Assembly (NCBI GenBank): GCA_934476545.1
Contig: CAKSOB010000073.1
Location: 1 to 6,883 of the forward strand
Direction of reading: 5' to 3'
Source of the DNA: an uncultured Eubacteriales bacterium
Lineage (GTDB): Bacteria > Bacillota > Clostridia > Oscillospirales > Acutalibacteraceae
DNA length: 6,883 bases
Shown here in pieces: positions 1-5,406 of the stretch. How positions within the stretch are numbered: the first letter of the stretch is position 1; each line of letters begins with the position of its first letter. A program made the position numbers and the translations under genes. The notes under the pieces were generated by a model that worked only from the letters and a program-made list of their open reading frames with translations, was not told the DNA's origin and did no database searches.

Positions 1-1
1 T

Positions 2-397
2 GCTCTGCCTTGCGCAACACAGAACGAGCTGCACCTGGAAGATGCAAAGATGCTGGTTGCAAACGGCGTAACTGCTGTGGCAGAGGGCGCAAATATGCCA
101 ACCACTCTGGAGGCAACCGAGTACCTGCAAGAGCATGGTGTTCTCTTTGCGCCGGGTAAGGCTTCTAACGCAGGCGGCGTAGCTACCTCCGCACTGGAAA
201 TGTCCCAGAACAGCCAGCGTCTGTCTTGGACATTTGAGGAAGTTGATCAAAAACTGAAGACCATTATGGAGAACATCTTCGCACAGGCTGACGCTGCTGC
301 TGAGAAATATGGTCACCCACGCAACTATGTAATGGGCGCAAACATTGCCGGCTTTACAAAGGTTGCCGATACCATGTTGGCACAAGGTGTTGTTTGA
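2..397 (+). CDS. gdhA: NADP-type glutamate dehydrogenase, C-terminal fragment (5' end outside window)
   Basis: Partial gene: the reading frame is already open at base 2 and ends at TGA 395-397, giving the last 131 residues of a protein that is about 450 residues in this family. The enzyme interconverts 2-oxoglutarate plus ammonium and glutamate in the cytoplasm with NADP(H), linking nitrogen assimilation to the TCA cycle. The fragment begins ALPCATQNEL, then carries EGANMPTT, APGKASNAGGVATSALEMSQNS and the C-terminus GANIAGFTKVADTMLAQGVV. This is the highly conserved C-terminal part of the hexameric GDH subfamily and closely resembles the E. coli GdhA ending. Codon choice is even and GC-rich relative to the neighbours, as expected of an abundant protein (inference). 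A strong terminator follows at once, so it probably ends its transcript here. NADP rather than NAD preference is inferred from the subfamily; the cofactor pocket is outside the window. Confidence 0.95.
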   Translation, partial: ALPCATQNELHLEDAKMLVANGVTAVAEGANMPTTLEATEYLQEHGVLFAPGKASNAGGVATSALEMSQNSQRLSWTFEEVDQKLKTIMENIFAQADAAAEKYGHPRNYVMGANIAGFTKVADTMLAQGVV

Positions 398-433
398 GTT
401 TTAATCAACAATTCATTCCGATTCTCGGATTTT

Positions 434-472
434 AAAAACGACTATGTAACCAACGACTGCATAGTCGTTTTT
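434..472 (+). terminator. Rho-independent terminator of gdhA
   Basis: A perfect 13-bp inverted repeat, AAAAACGACTATG (434-446) and CATAGTCGTTTTT (460-472), encloses a 13-nt loop and ends in a T run. It lies 36 nt after the gdhA stop and upstream of the next gene. Because the arms are flanked by A5 and T5 it could also stop transcription on the opposite strand. Confidence 0.9.
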
Positions 473-537
473 CTTCACCTACCACTGACAAGACAGTAGA
501 CATTACAATCAATTCACAAAAGGAGTACAGTTTTATT

Positions 538-1614
538 ATGGCATCCAAATCCAAGCAAATTCAATTTATTCAACGCTATTGTAAGCGTTATTTTGTAGAC
601 GCAACCAGTGCGATGGCACTTGGCTTGTTTTCTTCCCTGATCATTGGGCTGATTATTTCTCAGCTCGGAAAAATCCCCTACTGCGGCTTCCTTGATTCCT
701 TTGCCGCTATCGTAAAATCCGGTCCCGTTGTAGGCGGTGCCATTGGCGCAGCGATTGCCTATGGTTTAAAAGCCAAGCCCCTCGTTATTTTTTCTTGTGT
801 TGCCGTCGGCGCATTTGGATATGATGCCGGTGGTCCGGTAGGCGCTTATTTGGCTACACTTATTGGCGCAGAGGTTGCTCGCACCGTTTCCGGACGAACT
901 AAAGTTGATATCGTTTTAACTCCGATTGTTACCATTATTTCCGGCTGTATTGTGGGACAATTTGCAGGACCACCGGTAAGCTATGTGATGAGCGCCCTGG
1001 GCAGCTTGGTAAACAATGCAACCACCTACTCCCCGTTCTTCATGGGCATCGTTATTTCCGTTGTTGTTGGTATGGTACTGACCTTACCCATCAGTTCTGC
1101 GGCATTGTGCATTATGTTGGATATTTCCGGCATTGCCGCCGGTGCTGCAACCATCGGCTGCTGCGCCCAGATGATTGGATTCGCAGTTGCCAGCTTCCGA
1201 GATAACGGTGTCAGCGGCTTGATTGCACAAGGTCTTGGCACCTCCATGCTGCAAGTAGGTAACATCGCAAAGCGTCCGCAAATTTGGATTGCCCCTACCC
1301 TTGCCAGTGCGATTCTTGGTCCGGTATCTACCTGTTGGCTGAAGATGACAAACACCGCTGCCGGCGCAGGAATGGGTACCAGCGGACTGGTAGGACAATT
1401 CGGCACCTTTGAAGCAATGGCTTCTACCACACCGATTTGGCTGCTGTTGATTGAAATTGCACTGATGCACTTTATTTTACCGGCAGCCTTGACTTTGCTC
1501 TTTGACTTTATCTTGCGGAAAATCGGATGGATTAAGAAGGGTGACATGGCACTTCACGTTCCTACCGCACAAGACCAAGACAAGGCACCGGAGAAGCCAT
1601 CGGAAAAAGCATAA
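538..1614 (+). CDS. PTS IIC-type membrane protein (PTS_EIIC_2 / PfoR-like), stand-alone
   Basis: A 358-residue polytopic membrane protein with roughly eight to ten hydrophobic segments (about residues 23-42, 62-78, 82-115, 125-143, 166-183, 186-218, 250-266, 300-327). A charged, Lys/Pro-rich cytoplasmic tail ends in PEKPSEKA. The stretches GTSMLQVGN (234-242), RPQIWIAPTLASAILGPVST (246-265) and GAGMGTSGLVGQ (276-287) are the pattern I associate with the PTS_EIIC_2 family. These proteins are usually annotated as a PTS sugar transporter subunit IIC; the family includes the C. perfringens regulator PfoR. No IIA or IIB domain is fused or encoded nearby, so sugar specificity, and even phosphotransferase-coupled transport, cannot be inferred. 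The ATG at 538 has AAAAGGAG ending at 525, a 12-nt spacing. No convincing sigma-A promoter is visible in the 65 nt after the gdhA terminator: TACAAT at 504-509 lacks a proper -35. The gene may have its own weak promoter or rely on read-through. Confidence 0.85.
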   Translation: MASKSKQIQFIQRYCKRYFVDATSAMALGLFSSLIIGLIISQLGKIPYCGFLDSFAAIVKSGPVVGGAIGAAIAYGLKAKPLVIFSCVAVGAFGYDAGGPVGAYLATLIGAEVARTVSGRTKVDIVLTPIVTIISGCIVGQFAGPPVSYVMSALGSLVNNATTYSPFFMGIVISVVVGMVLTLPISSAALCIMLDISGIAAGAATIGCCAQMIGFAVASFRDNGVSGLIAQGLGTSMLQVGNIAKRPQIWIAPTLASAILGPVSTCWLKMTNTAAGAGMGTSGLVGQFGTFEAMASTTPIWLLLIEIALMHFILPAALTLLFDFILRKIGWIKKGDMALHVPTAQDQDKAPEKPSEKA

Positions 1615-1623
1615 CAAAAACAC

Positions 1624-1655
1624 AAAACCACTCTGTTTTAAGTCAGAGTGGTTTT
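1624..1655. terminator. Bidirectional terminator between the PTS IIC gene and rlmH
   Basis: A perfect 12-bp inverted repeat, AAAACCACTCTG (1624-1635) and CAGAGTGGTTTT (1644-1655), has an 8-nt loop. Read on the + strand it ends in TTTTT-C-TTT. Read on the - strand it ends in TTTT-GTG-TTTTT. It occupies most of the 47-nt gap between two convergent genes, so one hairpin can serve both. Confidence 0.88.
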
Positions 1656-1661
1656 TCTTTG

Positions 1662-2141
1662 TTATTTATGATATTTCCCGTGATTTAAAATTTGAAAGCT
1701 GCGATAAATTTGCTCACAGAGCATCACTCTTGCCAATTGATGCGGAAAGGTCATTGGGGACATAGACAGCCGAACCGAGCCAGCCTTCTTTACCTGATCC
1801 CACAGTCCAAAGGAACTGCCAATGACAAAACAAATCTCACTGGTACCATCTAACATCAGCTTTTCCATAGTTTGGGCAAGCTGCGGTGAAGTCATGGTTT
1901 TTCCTTCAATACAAAGGGGAATACAGGCTGCATTGCCGATGATCTCCAACAGCTTCTTTCCTTCTGCCTCTAATCCGTTTGTGATCTCTGCATCAGAGGG
2001 ATCGTTGGGCAGGCGATATTCCGGCAGTTCTACAATTTCAAATTTACAAAAGGGGCGCAGTCGTTTTGCGTATTCCTCACAAGCAGACTGCCAATATTTT
2101 TCTTTCAGTTTTCCAATACAAAGGACACGAACTGTTACCAT
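1662..2141 (-). CDS. rlmH: 23S rRNA (pseudouridine1915-N3)-methyltransferase RlmH
   Basis: A 159-residue SPOUT-class methyltransferase of full family length. RlmH methylates N3 of pseudouridine 1915 in helix 69 of 23S rRNA on assembled 70S ribosomes, using S-adenosylmethionine; the known enzymes are homodimers. The N-terminus MVTVRVLCIGKLKEKYW is typical. The cofactor-binding trefoil knot is represented by CFVIGSSFGL (104-113), LSMSPMTFPHQLARVMLCEQ (125-144) and the C-terminal tail YHK. Residues 109-110 are Ser-Ser where many homologues have Gly-Gly or Gly-Ser. The ATG at 2141 is preceded by GGCGGTGAG (2153-2145), one base off the ideal GGAGGTGAG. That site overlaps the walJ stop, so translation is probably coupled to walJ. 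The walJ-rlmH order resembles Bacillus and Staphylococcus, where rlmH (orfX in S. aureus) lies near the wal operon. Confidence 0.95.
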   Translation of the reverse strand: MVTVRVLCIGKLKEKYWQSACEEYAKRLRPFCKFEIVELPEYRLPNDPSDAEITNGLEAEGKKLLEIIGNAACIPLCIEGKTMTSPQLAQTMEKLMLDGTSEICFVIGSSFGLWDQVKKAGSVRLSMSPMTFPHQLARVMLCEQIYRSFQILNHGKYHK

Positions 2142-2144
2142 ACG

Positions 2145-2153
2145 CTCACCGCC
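2145..2153 (-). promoter_or_regulatory. rlmH ribosome binding site overlapping the walJ stop
   Basis: On the - strand GGCGGTGAG shares its first G with the walJ TAG stop (2155-2153) and sits 3 nt before the rlmH ATG. With only 11 nt between stop and start and no room for a promoter, rlmH must be co-transcribed with walJ. Confidence 0.75.
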
Positions 2154-2944
2154 TATAACAAAATGGAACGCCCGGTTTGGTTTTCACGAGGCGCAACATA
2201 CAGTTGGTAGTCTACATTTTCCTGCATTCCGTTTACCTGCAACGAACAGAGCGACGTTTGCCGTGCCAAATCCGGAGTATTGTTTTCATGGCTCAGGTGA
2301 GAAAGCAGAATGCGTGTTGTCCCCTGCCGAATTAACTCCGGCAAGTAGTCGGCGCAATCGTGGTTGGAAAGGTGTCCTGTATCCGATAAAATTCTTCGCT
2401 TTAAGGGATAAGGATACATTCCGTTTTGGAGCATTCCCACGTCATGGTTGGATTCTAAAATCACCAGATCGCTGCCCTGCAAGCATTCCTTTACAGGCTG
2501 CGTTAAAACACCCAAATCTGTTGCCAGGGTAATTTTTCGTTCTTGAGGCAACTCGATTTGATACCCGACGCTTTCGGCGCTGTCGTGAGAAGTGGGGAAT
2601 GAACGGATGAATAACTCCCCTACTTCCATTCCTGCTGCCGCAATAGGAGCATATGTAACCTTTGCCAACTCCCCCATCCCTTCCAAGGCTTGCAGTGTTC
2701 CCGGCGAAGCATAGACCGGAATATGATGGCGAGAAGCAAACACACGAAGCCCTTTGATATGGTCGGTATGCTCATGCGTGATAAAAATTCCTTTGATTTT
2801 TTCAATGGAAGCATCACAAAGCGCCAAGCGTTCTTGGATTTGTTTTGCAGTGCGACCGATATCCAGCAAAATTGCAGTATCGCCCGATTCTAAATAATAA
2901 CTGTTTCCGCTGCTTCCGCTAAACAATGGGCAAACTTTTGCCAT
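2153..2944 (-). CDS. walJ: Metallo-beta-lactamase-fold hydrolase of the WalJ/YycJ family
   Basis: A 263-residue MBL-fold protein of normal length for YycJ/WalJ. In Bacillus and Staphylococcus this gene belongs to the locus of the essential WalRK cell-wall two-component system; proposed roles are in coordinating cell wall and DNA metabolism, and the substrate is not firmly known. The family N-terminus LFSGSSGNS is at 8-15. The metal-binding motif THEHTDH gives H57, H59, D61 and H62, with further likely ligands H120 (TSHD), D143 (ATDLG) and H216 or H219 in LLSHLSHEN. ESNHD (164-168) is also characteristic. The ATG at 2944 is preceded by AAAGGAGT (2962-2955), 10 nt away. It is the first gene of a pair with rlmH. 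walR, walK, walH and walI are not in this window. A murA terminator lies immediately upstream, so the origin of its transcript is unclear. Confidence 0.92.
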   Translation of the reverse strand: MAKVCPLFSGSSGNSYYLESGDTAILLDIGRTAKQIQERLALCDASIEKIKGIFITHEHTDHIKGLRVFASRHHIPVYASPGTLQALEGMGELAKVTYAPIAAAGMEVGELFIRSFPTSHDSAESVGYQIELPQERKITLATDLGVLTQPVKECLQGSDLVILESNHDVGMLQNGMYPYPLKRRILSDTGHLSNHDCADYLPELIRQGTTRILLSHLSHENNTPDLARQTSLCSLQVNGMQENVDYQLYVAPRENQTGRSILL

Positions 2945-2966
2945 GCCACCATCGACTCCTTTTCAA

Positions 2967-3002
2967 AATAAAAAGAGGGCATTTTGGTTCCAACGCCCTC
3001 TT
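2967..3002 (-). terminator. Rho-independent terminator downstream of murA
   Basis: On the - strand AAGAGGGC (3002-2995) pairs with GCCCTCTT (2980-2973) around a 14-nt loop and is followed by a T run (TTTTTATTTT). It starts 28 nt after the murA stop. Its T run ends only a few bases before the walJ ribosome binding site, so it also lies in or just before the walJ leader. Confidence 0.88.
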
Positions 3003-3029
3003 GTTTGTTTCTTTTATAAAAATTGAGGA

Positions 3030-4316
3030 TTACCCAACTTTACTTGTCTTTTTATGGTCCGGAACATGAACCCGCTTAATCTCTGCTCCAACAGCAGACA
3101 GCTTTGCTTCCATGTCCTCATAGCCACGCTCAATGTGTTGAATTTCTTCCACGTCTGTTACACCGTGAGCGCACAGTCCGGCAATTACCATAGCGGCGCC
3201 GGCACGAAGGTCTGTTGCCTTAATCGGCGCTGCGTTCAGGTGATCTACGCCCTCTACCACAGCAATTTTACCGTCTACGGAGAACTGAGCGCCCATACGG
3301 CGCAACTCTTCTACATAGCGGTAGCGGTTGTCCCAAATGCTCTCATTGATGATACTGGTTCCCTTTGCAATGGACAGCAGCACAGCAATTTGCGGCTGCA
3401 TATCGGTTGGGAAGCCCGGGTGCGGCATAGTCTTTACATTACAGCGGTTCACACGACCGTCACAGCGAACACGAATGGAATCGTCAAATTCCTCTACGGA
3501 AACGCCCATTTCAATCAGCTTTGCGGTAATGGATTCCAAGTGCTTTGGAATTACATTTTTAATCAGCAAATCGCCCTGTGTGGCAGCCGCAGCCACCATA
3601 TAAGTACCTGCCTCAATTTGATCCGGAATGACGCAATATTCCGTGCCATGGAGATACGGTACACCGAAAATTTTAATCATGTCGGTACCGGCACCACGAA
3701 TATCCGCACCCATGGAGTTGAGGAAGTTTGCCAAGTCTACAATGTGTGGCTCTTTTGCTGCATTTTCAATCAGTGTAACACCCTTTGCTTTAACGGCTGC
3801 CAACATGATGTTGATGGTTGCGCCAACGGAAACATTATCCATATAAATATTGGCACCACGAAGCTGCTCTGCCTGAACGTCTACCATTCCGTTTTCAATG
3901 GAATAGGTACATCCCAATGCTGCAAAGCCTTTCAAGTGTTGGTCGATCGGACGAACACCAAAGTCACAGCCGCCGGGCATTGCTACCACGGCATGAGAAC
4001 ATCGTCCCAACAAAGCACCCAACAGGTAATAAGACCCACGAATATGTCTTGCCAAATCAGCAGAAGCCACATGGGTACGAATCGGTCTTGGGTCAATTTC
4101 GATGGTTGATTTATTGATTGTGCGAATCTCTGCACCCATATCTTGAATAATCCGAATCACCGCAATAATATCGCTGATATTCGGAACATTTTCAATGCGA
4201 CATACTTCATCGCTTAATAACACAGCAGGAATAATTGCAACAGCCGCATTTTTTGCGCCGCTGATTTCAATTTCGCCCACAAGGCGTTTCCCACCGGTAA
4301 TTACAAATTTATCCAA
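3030..4316 (-). CDS. murA: UDP-N-acetylglucosamine 1-carboxyvinyltransferase (MurA)
   Basis: MurA transfers enolpyruvate from phosphoenolpyruvate to UDP-GlcNAc in the cytoplasm, the first committed step of peptidoglycan synthesis and the target of fosfomycin. Numbering from the chosen TTG start gives 428 residues. ISGAKNAAV places K22 and N23 exactly at the E. coli numbers. The PEP-binding, fosfomycin-reactive Cys is C117 in MPGGCDFGVRP (the B. subtilis MurAA position), R93 lies in HIRGSYY, D305 in GFPTDMQPQ and R371 in TDLRAGAA. All expected catalytic residues are present, and Cys rather than Asp predicts fosfomycin sensitivity. A GTG start at 4325 is possible, but AGGAG would then sit 1 nt from it. 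From TTG at 4316 the spacing is 10 nt, as for walJ, and the N-terminus reads (M)DKFVITGG, matching the family. It has its own sigma-A promoter, a long leader and a terminator. Whether it is the main or second MurA paralogue cannot be told here. Confidence 0.96.
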   Translation of the reverse strand: MDKFVITGGKRLVGEIEISGAKNAAVAIIPAVLLSDEVCRIENVPNISDIIAVIRIIQDMGAEIRTINKSTIEIDPRPIRTHVASADLARHIRGSYYLLGALLGRCSHAVVAMPGGCDFGVRPIDQHLKGFAALGCTYSIENGMVDVQAEQLRGANIYMDNVSVGATINIMLAAVKAKGVTLIENAAKEPHIVDLANFLNSMGADIRGAGTDMIKIFGVPYLHGTEYCVIPDQIEAGTYMVAAAATQGDLLIKNVIPKHLESITAKLIEMGVSVEEFDDSIRVRCDGRVNRCNVKTMPHPGFPTDMQPQIAVLLSIAKGTSIINESIWDNRYRYVEELRRMGAQFSVDGKIAVVEGVDHLNAAPIKATDLRAGAAMVIAGLCAHGVTDVEEIQHIERGYEDMEAKLSAVGAEIKRVHVPDHKKTSKVG

Positions 4317-4326
4317 AAGCTGCACG

Positions 4327-4333
4327 CTCCTAA
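4327..4333 (-). promoter_or_regulatory. murA ribosome binding site, decides the start codon
   Basis: TTAGGAG (4333-4327 on the - strand) is the only good Shine-Dalgarno sequence upstream of murA. It is 10 nt from TTG 4316 but only 1 nt from GTG 4325, which favours the TTG start. A stop codon (TAA at 4346-4344) excludes any start further upstream in frame. Confidence 0.7.
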
Positions 4334-4345
4334 TTCTAAATAGTT

Positions 4346-4430
4346 AAACGCATCCCTGCATTTTAGTATTCTCAAAATTCCCCATTCTATGAGAATTTTT
4401 CTTCTTTCCTCATCCAAAACAACTTTTTGG
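4346..4430 (-). promoter_or_regulatory. murA 5' leader with three candidate hairpins
   Basis: From the predicted transcription start near 4457, the murA leader is about 140 nt. In transcript order it holds: CCAAAA/TTTTGG with a 5-nt loop (4430-4414); ATTCTCA/TGAGAAT with a 15-nt loop (4396-4368), which competes with a shorter ATTCT/AGAAT hairpin (4396-4384); and AAATGCA/TGCGTTT closed by a GGGA (GNRA-type) tetraloop with one G-U pair (4363-4346). The last ends 12 nt before the ribosome binding site. The pairings are seen directly; a regulatory role is inference. Confidence 0.35.
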
Positions 4431-4463
4431 AAAATAAGAAAATAATAAACTTATTCGTATTTA

Positions 4464-4492
4464 ATCATAATATAAAACCAGTAAATTGTCAA
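4464..4492 (-). promoter_or_regulatory. Sigma-A-type promoter of murA
   Basis: On the - strand TTGACA (4492-4487) is a perfect -35 box, followed by an exact 17-nt spacer and TATGAT (4469-4464), one base from the -10 consensus. Transcription should start near 4457, well upstream of murA, giving a long leader. Confidence 0.85.
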
Positions 4493-4521
4493 TAACCATA
4501 CCGACTTTTCCCAGTTTTTCC

Positions 4522-4550
4522 AGAAGGGCGAACCCCCTTTTGTATTTTTT
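4522..4550 (+). other. Small GGG/CCC hairpin followed by a T-rich run
   Basis: AAGGG (4524-4528) pairs with CCCTT (4535-4539) around a 6-nt loop and is extendable by A-T and G-T pairs. It is followed by TTGTATTTTTT. This has the outline of a weak terminator on the + strand upstream of sigG, but no gene upstream needs it. It may insulate sigG from antisense transcription of the murA leader, or be chance in a pyrimidine-rich stretch. Confidence 0.25.
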
Positions 4551-4572
4551 GTACCTCCATCTTTTCTTTTGC

Positions 4573-4602
4573 GTATTTTCTGAAAGGCAGCGGGTAATAC
4601 TG
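4573..4602 (+). promoter_or_regulatory. Probable sigma-F-type promoter of sigG
   Basis: GGTAATACTG (4593-4602) fits the B. subtilis sigma-F -10 consensus GGNNANAHTR at every specified position. Fifteen bases upstream, GTATT (4573-4577) matches the -35 pattern GYWTA at four of five positions. The -10 ends 16 nt before the sigG ribosome binding site, a sensible distance. In B. subtilis sigG is transcribed by sigma-F in the forespore. No sigma-A-type promoter was found facing sigG. Confidence 0.5.
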
Positions 4603-4633
4603 CTAATGTTTCCAAAAGAAGGAGGTAAAAATC

Positions 4634-5404
4634 GTGCAATATAACAAAGTGGAAATCTGTGGCGTCAACACCTCCAAACTGAAAGTGCTGACAGAAGAAG
4701 AGAAAACAGCGTTACTGCAACGAGTAAAAGAAGGGGATCAGAAAGCGAGAGAGGAGTTAATTAAGGGAAATTTGCGCTTAGTTCTCAGCGTGATTCAGCG
4801 GTTCACCAACCGAGGCGAAAATATGGACGATCTATTTCAAATCGGCTGTATCGGATTGATGAAAGCCATTGATGGATTTGATGTATCGTTAGGCGTAAAA
4901 TTCAGTACCTATGGCGTTCCGATGATTCTAGGAGAACTGCGCCGTTACCTGCGGGACAACAATGCAATCCGTGTCAGTCGTTCTTTAAAAGACATCGCTT
5001 ATCGGGCGATGCAGGAAAAAGAACGACTGACTAACTTAAACAGCCGAGAGCCTACCGTAGATGAAATTGCAAAAAACTTGGGGCTCAAACACACAGATGT
5101 GGTGATGGCTTTGGAATCCATCGTGGAACCGGTTTCTTTATATGAACCGGTTTTTTCTGACGGTGGCGACACGATTTATGTAATGGATCAATTAGGCGAC
5201 CATAATGATGACAAAAATTGGCTGGATGAGATCGCGCTGAAGGAAGCCATCCAGAATCTCAGCGACCGAGAAAAGCGCATCATGTCCATGCGATTTTTCA
5301 GCGGCAAGACCCAGATGGAGGTTGCCTCCGAAATCGGCATTTCTCAAGCACAGGTTTCCCGTTTGGAAAAAGGAGCGCTAAAAAAAATTAAAAACGAATT
5401 GTAA
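4634..5404 (+). CDS. sigG: RNA polymerase sporulation sigma factor SigG (sigma-G)
   Basis: A 256-residue sigma-70-family factor; B. subtilis SigG is about 260. Sigma-G drives late forespore gene expression after engulfment, including small acid-soluble spore protein and germination genes. The N-terminal signature NKVEICGVNTSKL (4-16) is specific to SigG. Region 2 contains GNLRLVLSVIQRF (45-57), DDLFQIGCIGLMKAIDGFD (65-83) and the -10-recognition segment around FSTYGVPMILGELRRYLRDN. IRVSRSLKDIAY begins region 3. The region 4.2 helix-turn-helix, GKTQMEVASEIGISQAQVSR, lies near the C-terminus (about 224-243). The GTG start at 4634 is well supported by AAGAAGGAGGT with GGAGG 8 nt away. It is divergent from murA and not preceded by spoIIGA-sigE, which often flank it in other spore formers. 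K44 occupies the position of B. subtilis Asn45, reported as important for anti-sigma Gin/CsfB binding. Confidence 0.96.
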   Translation: MQYNKVEICGVNTSKLKVLTEEEKTALLQRVKEGDQKAREELIKGNLRLVLSVIQRFTNRGENMDDLFQIGCIGLMKAIDGFDVSLGVKFSTYGVPMILGELRRYLRDNNAIRVSRSLKDIAYRAMQEKERLTNLNSREPTVDEIAKNLGLKHTDVVMALESIVEPVSLYEPVFSDGGDTIYVMDQLGDHNDDKNWLDEIALKEAIQNLSDREKRIMSMRFFSGKTQMEVASEIGISQAQVSRLEKGALKKIKNEL

Positions 5405-5406
5405 GC

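Larger units (their letters stand above)
4317..4633. other. Divergent murA/sigG intergenic region
   Basis: This AT-rich stretch of about 317 bases holds no convincing gene. On the - strand it carries the murA promoter (4492-4464), a leader with three candidate hairpins and the murA ribosome binding site. On the + strand it carries a probable sigma-F-type promoter and the sigG ribosome binding site. Between the two promoters (about 4493-4570) is a pyrimidine-rich segment with a short GGG/CCC hairpin and T run. I see no known riboswitch. The open frame at 4639-4451 (-) is probably not a gene, as it overlaps the murA promoter and the sigG start. Confidence 0.7.

Noticed and set aside
485..509. 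CTGACA ... TACAAT as a promoter for the PTS IIC gene
   Set aside because: The spacer is only 13 nt, too short for sigma-A, and no other -35 fits.
1026..1547. Two overlapping open frames on the - strand inside the PTS IIC gene (1026-1547 and 1084-1470)
   Set aside because: They are antisense to a well-supported membrane protein gene, and their translations look like low-complexity mirrors of it.
1502..1765. 87-codon + frame overlapping the end of the PTS gene
   Set aside because: It runs through the bidirectional terminator into antisense rlmH, and has neither ribosome binding site nor recognisable product.
1822..2532. Open frame on the + strand across rlmH and walJ
   Set aside because: It is antisense to two clearly recognised genes and runs across their junction, with no domain-like sequence. 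It is a shadow frame.
2984..2993. TTGG-TT-CCAA inner repeat in the murA terminator loop
   Set aside because: The 2-nt loop is too tight to fold as an extra hairpin; it is probably chance within the terminator loop.
3054..4109. Long open frame (351 codons) on the + strand antisense to murA
   Set aside because: It lies wholly inside murA, has no ribosome binding site, and its translation is rich in Cys, His and Asn with no family resemblance. It is a shadow of murA codon composition.
4368..4405. ATTCTCA/TGAGAAT hairpin plus T run as a + strand terminator
   Set aside because: The stem is short and AT-rich and no + strand gene ends here. It is better considered as part of the murA leader.
4451..4639. 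62-codon frame on the - strand in the murA/sigG intergenic region
   Set aside because: It overlaps the murA promoter and the sigG ribosome binding site and start, and its product resembles no family I know.
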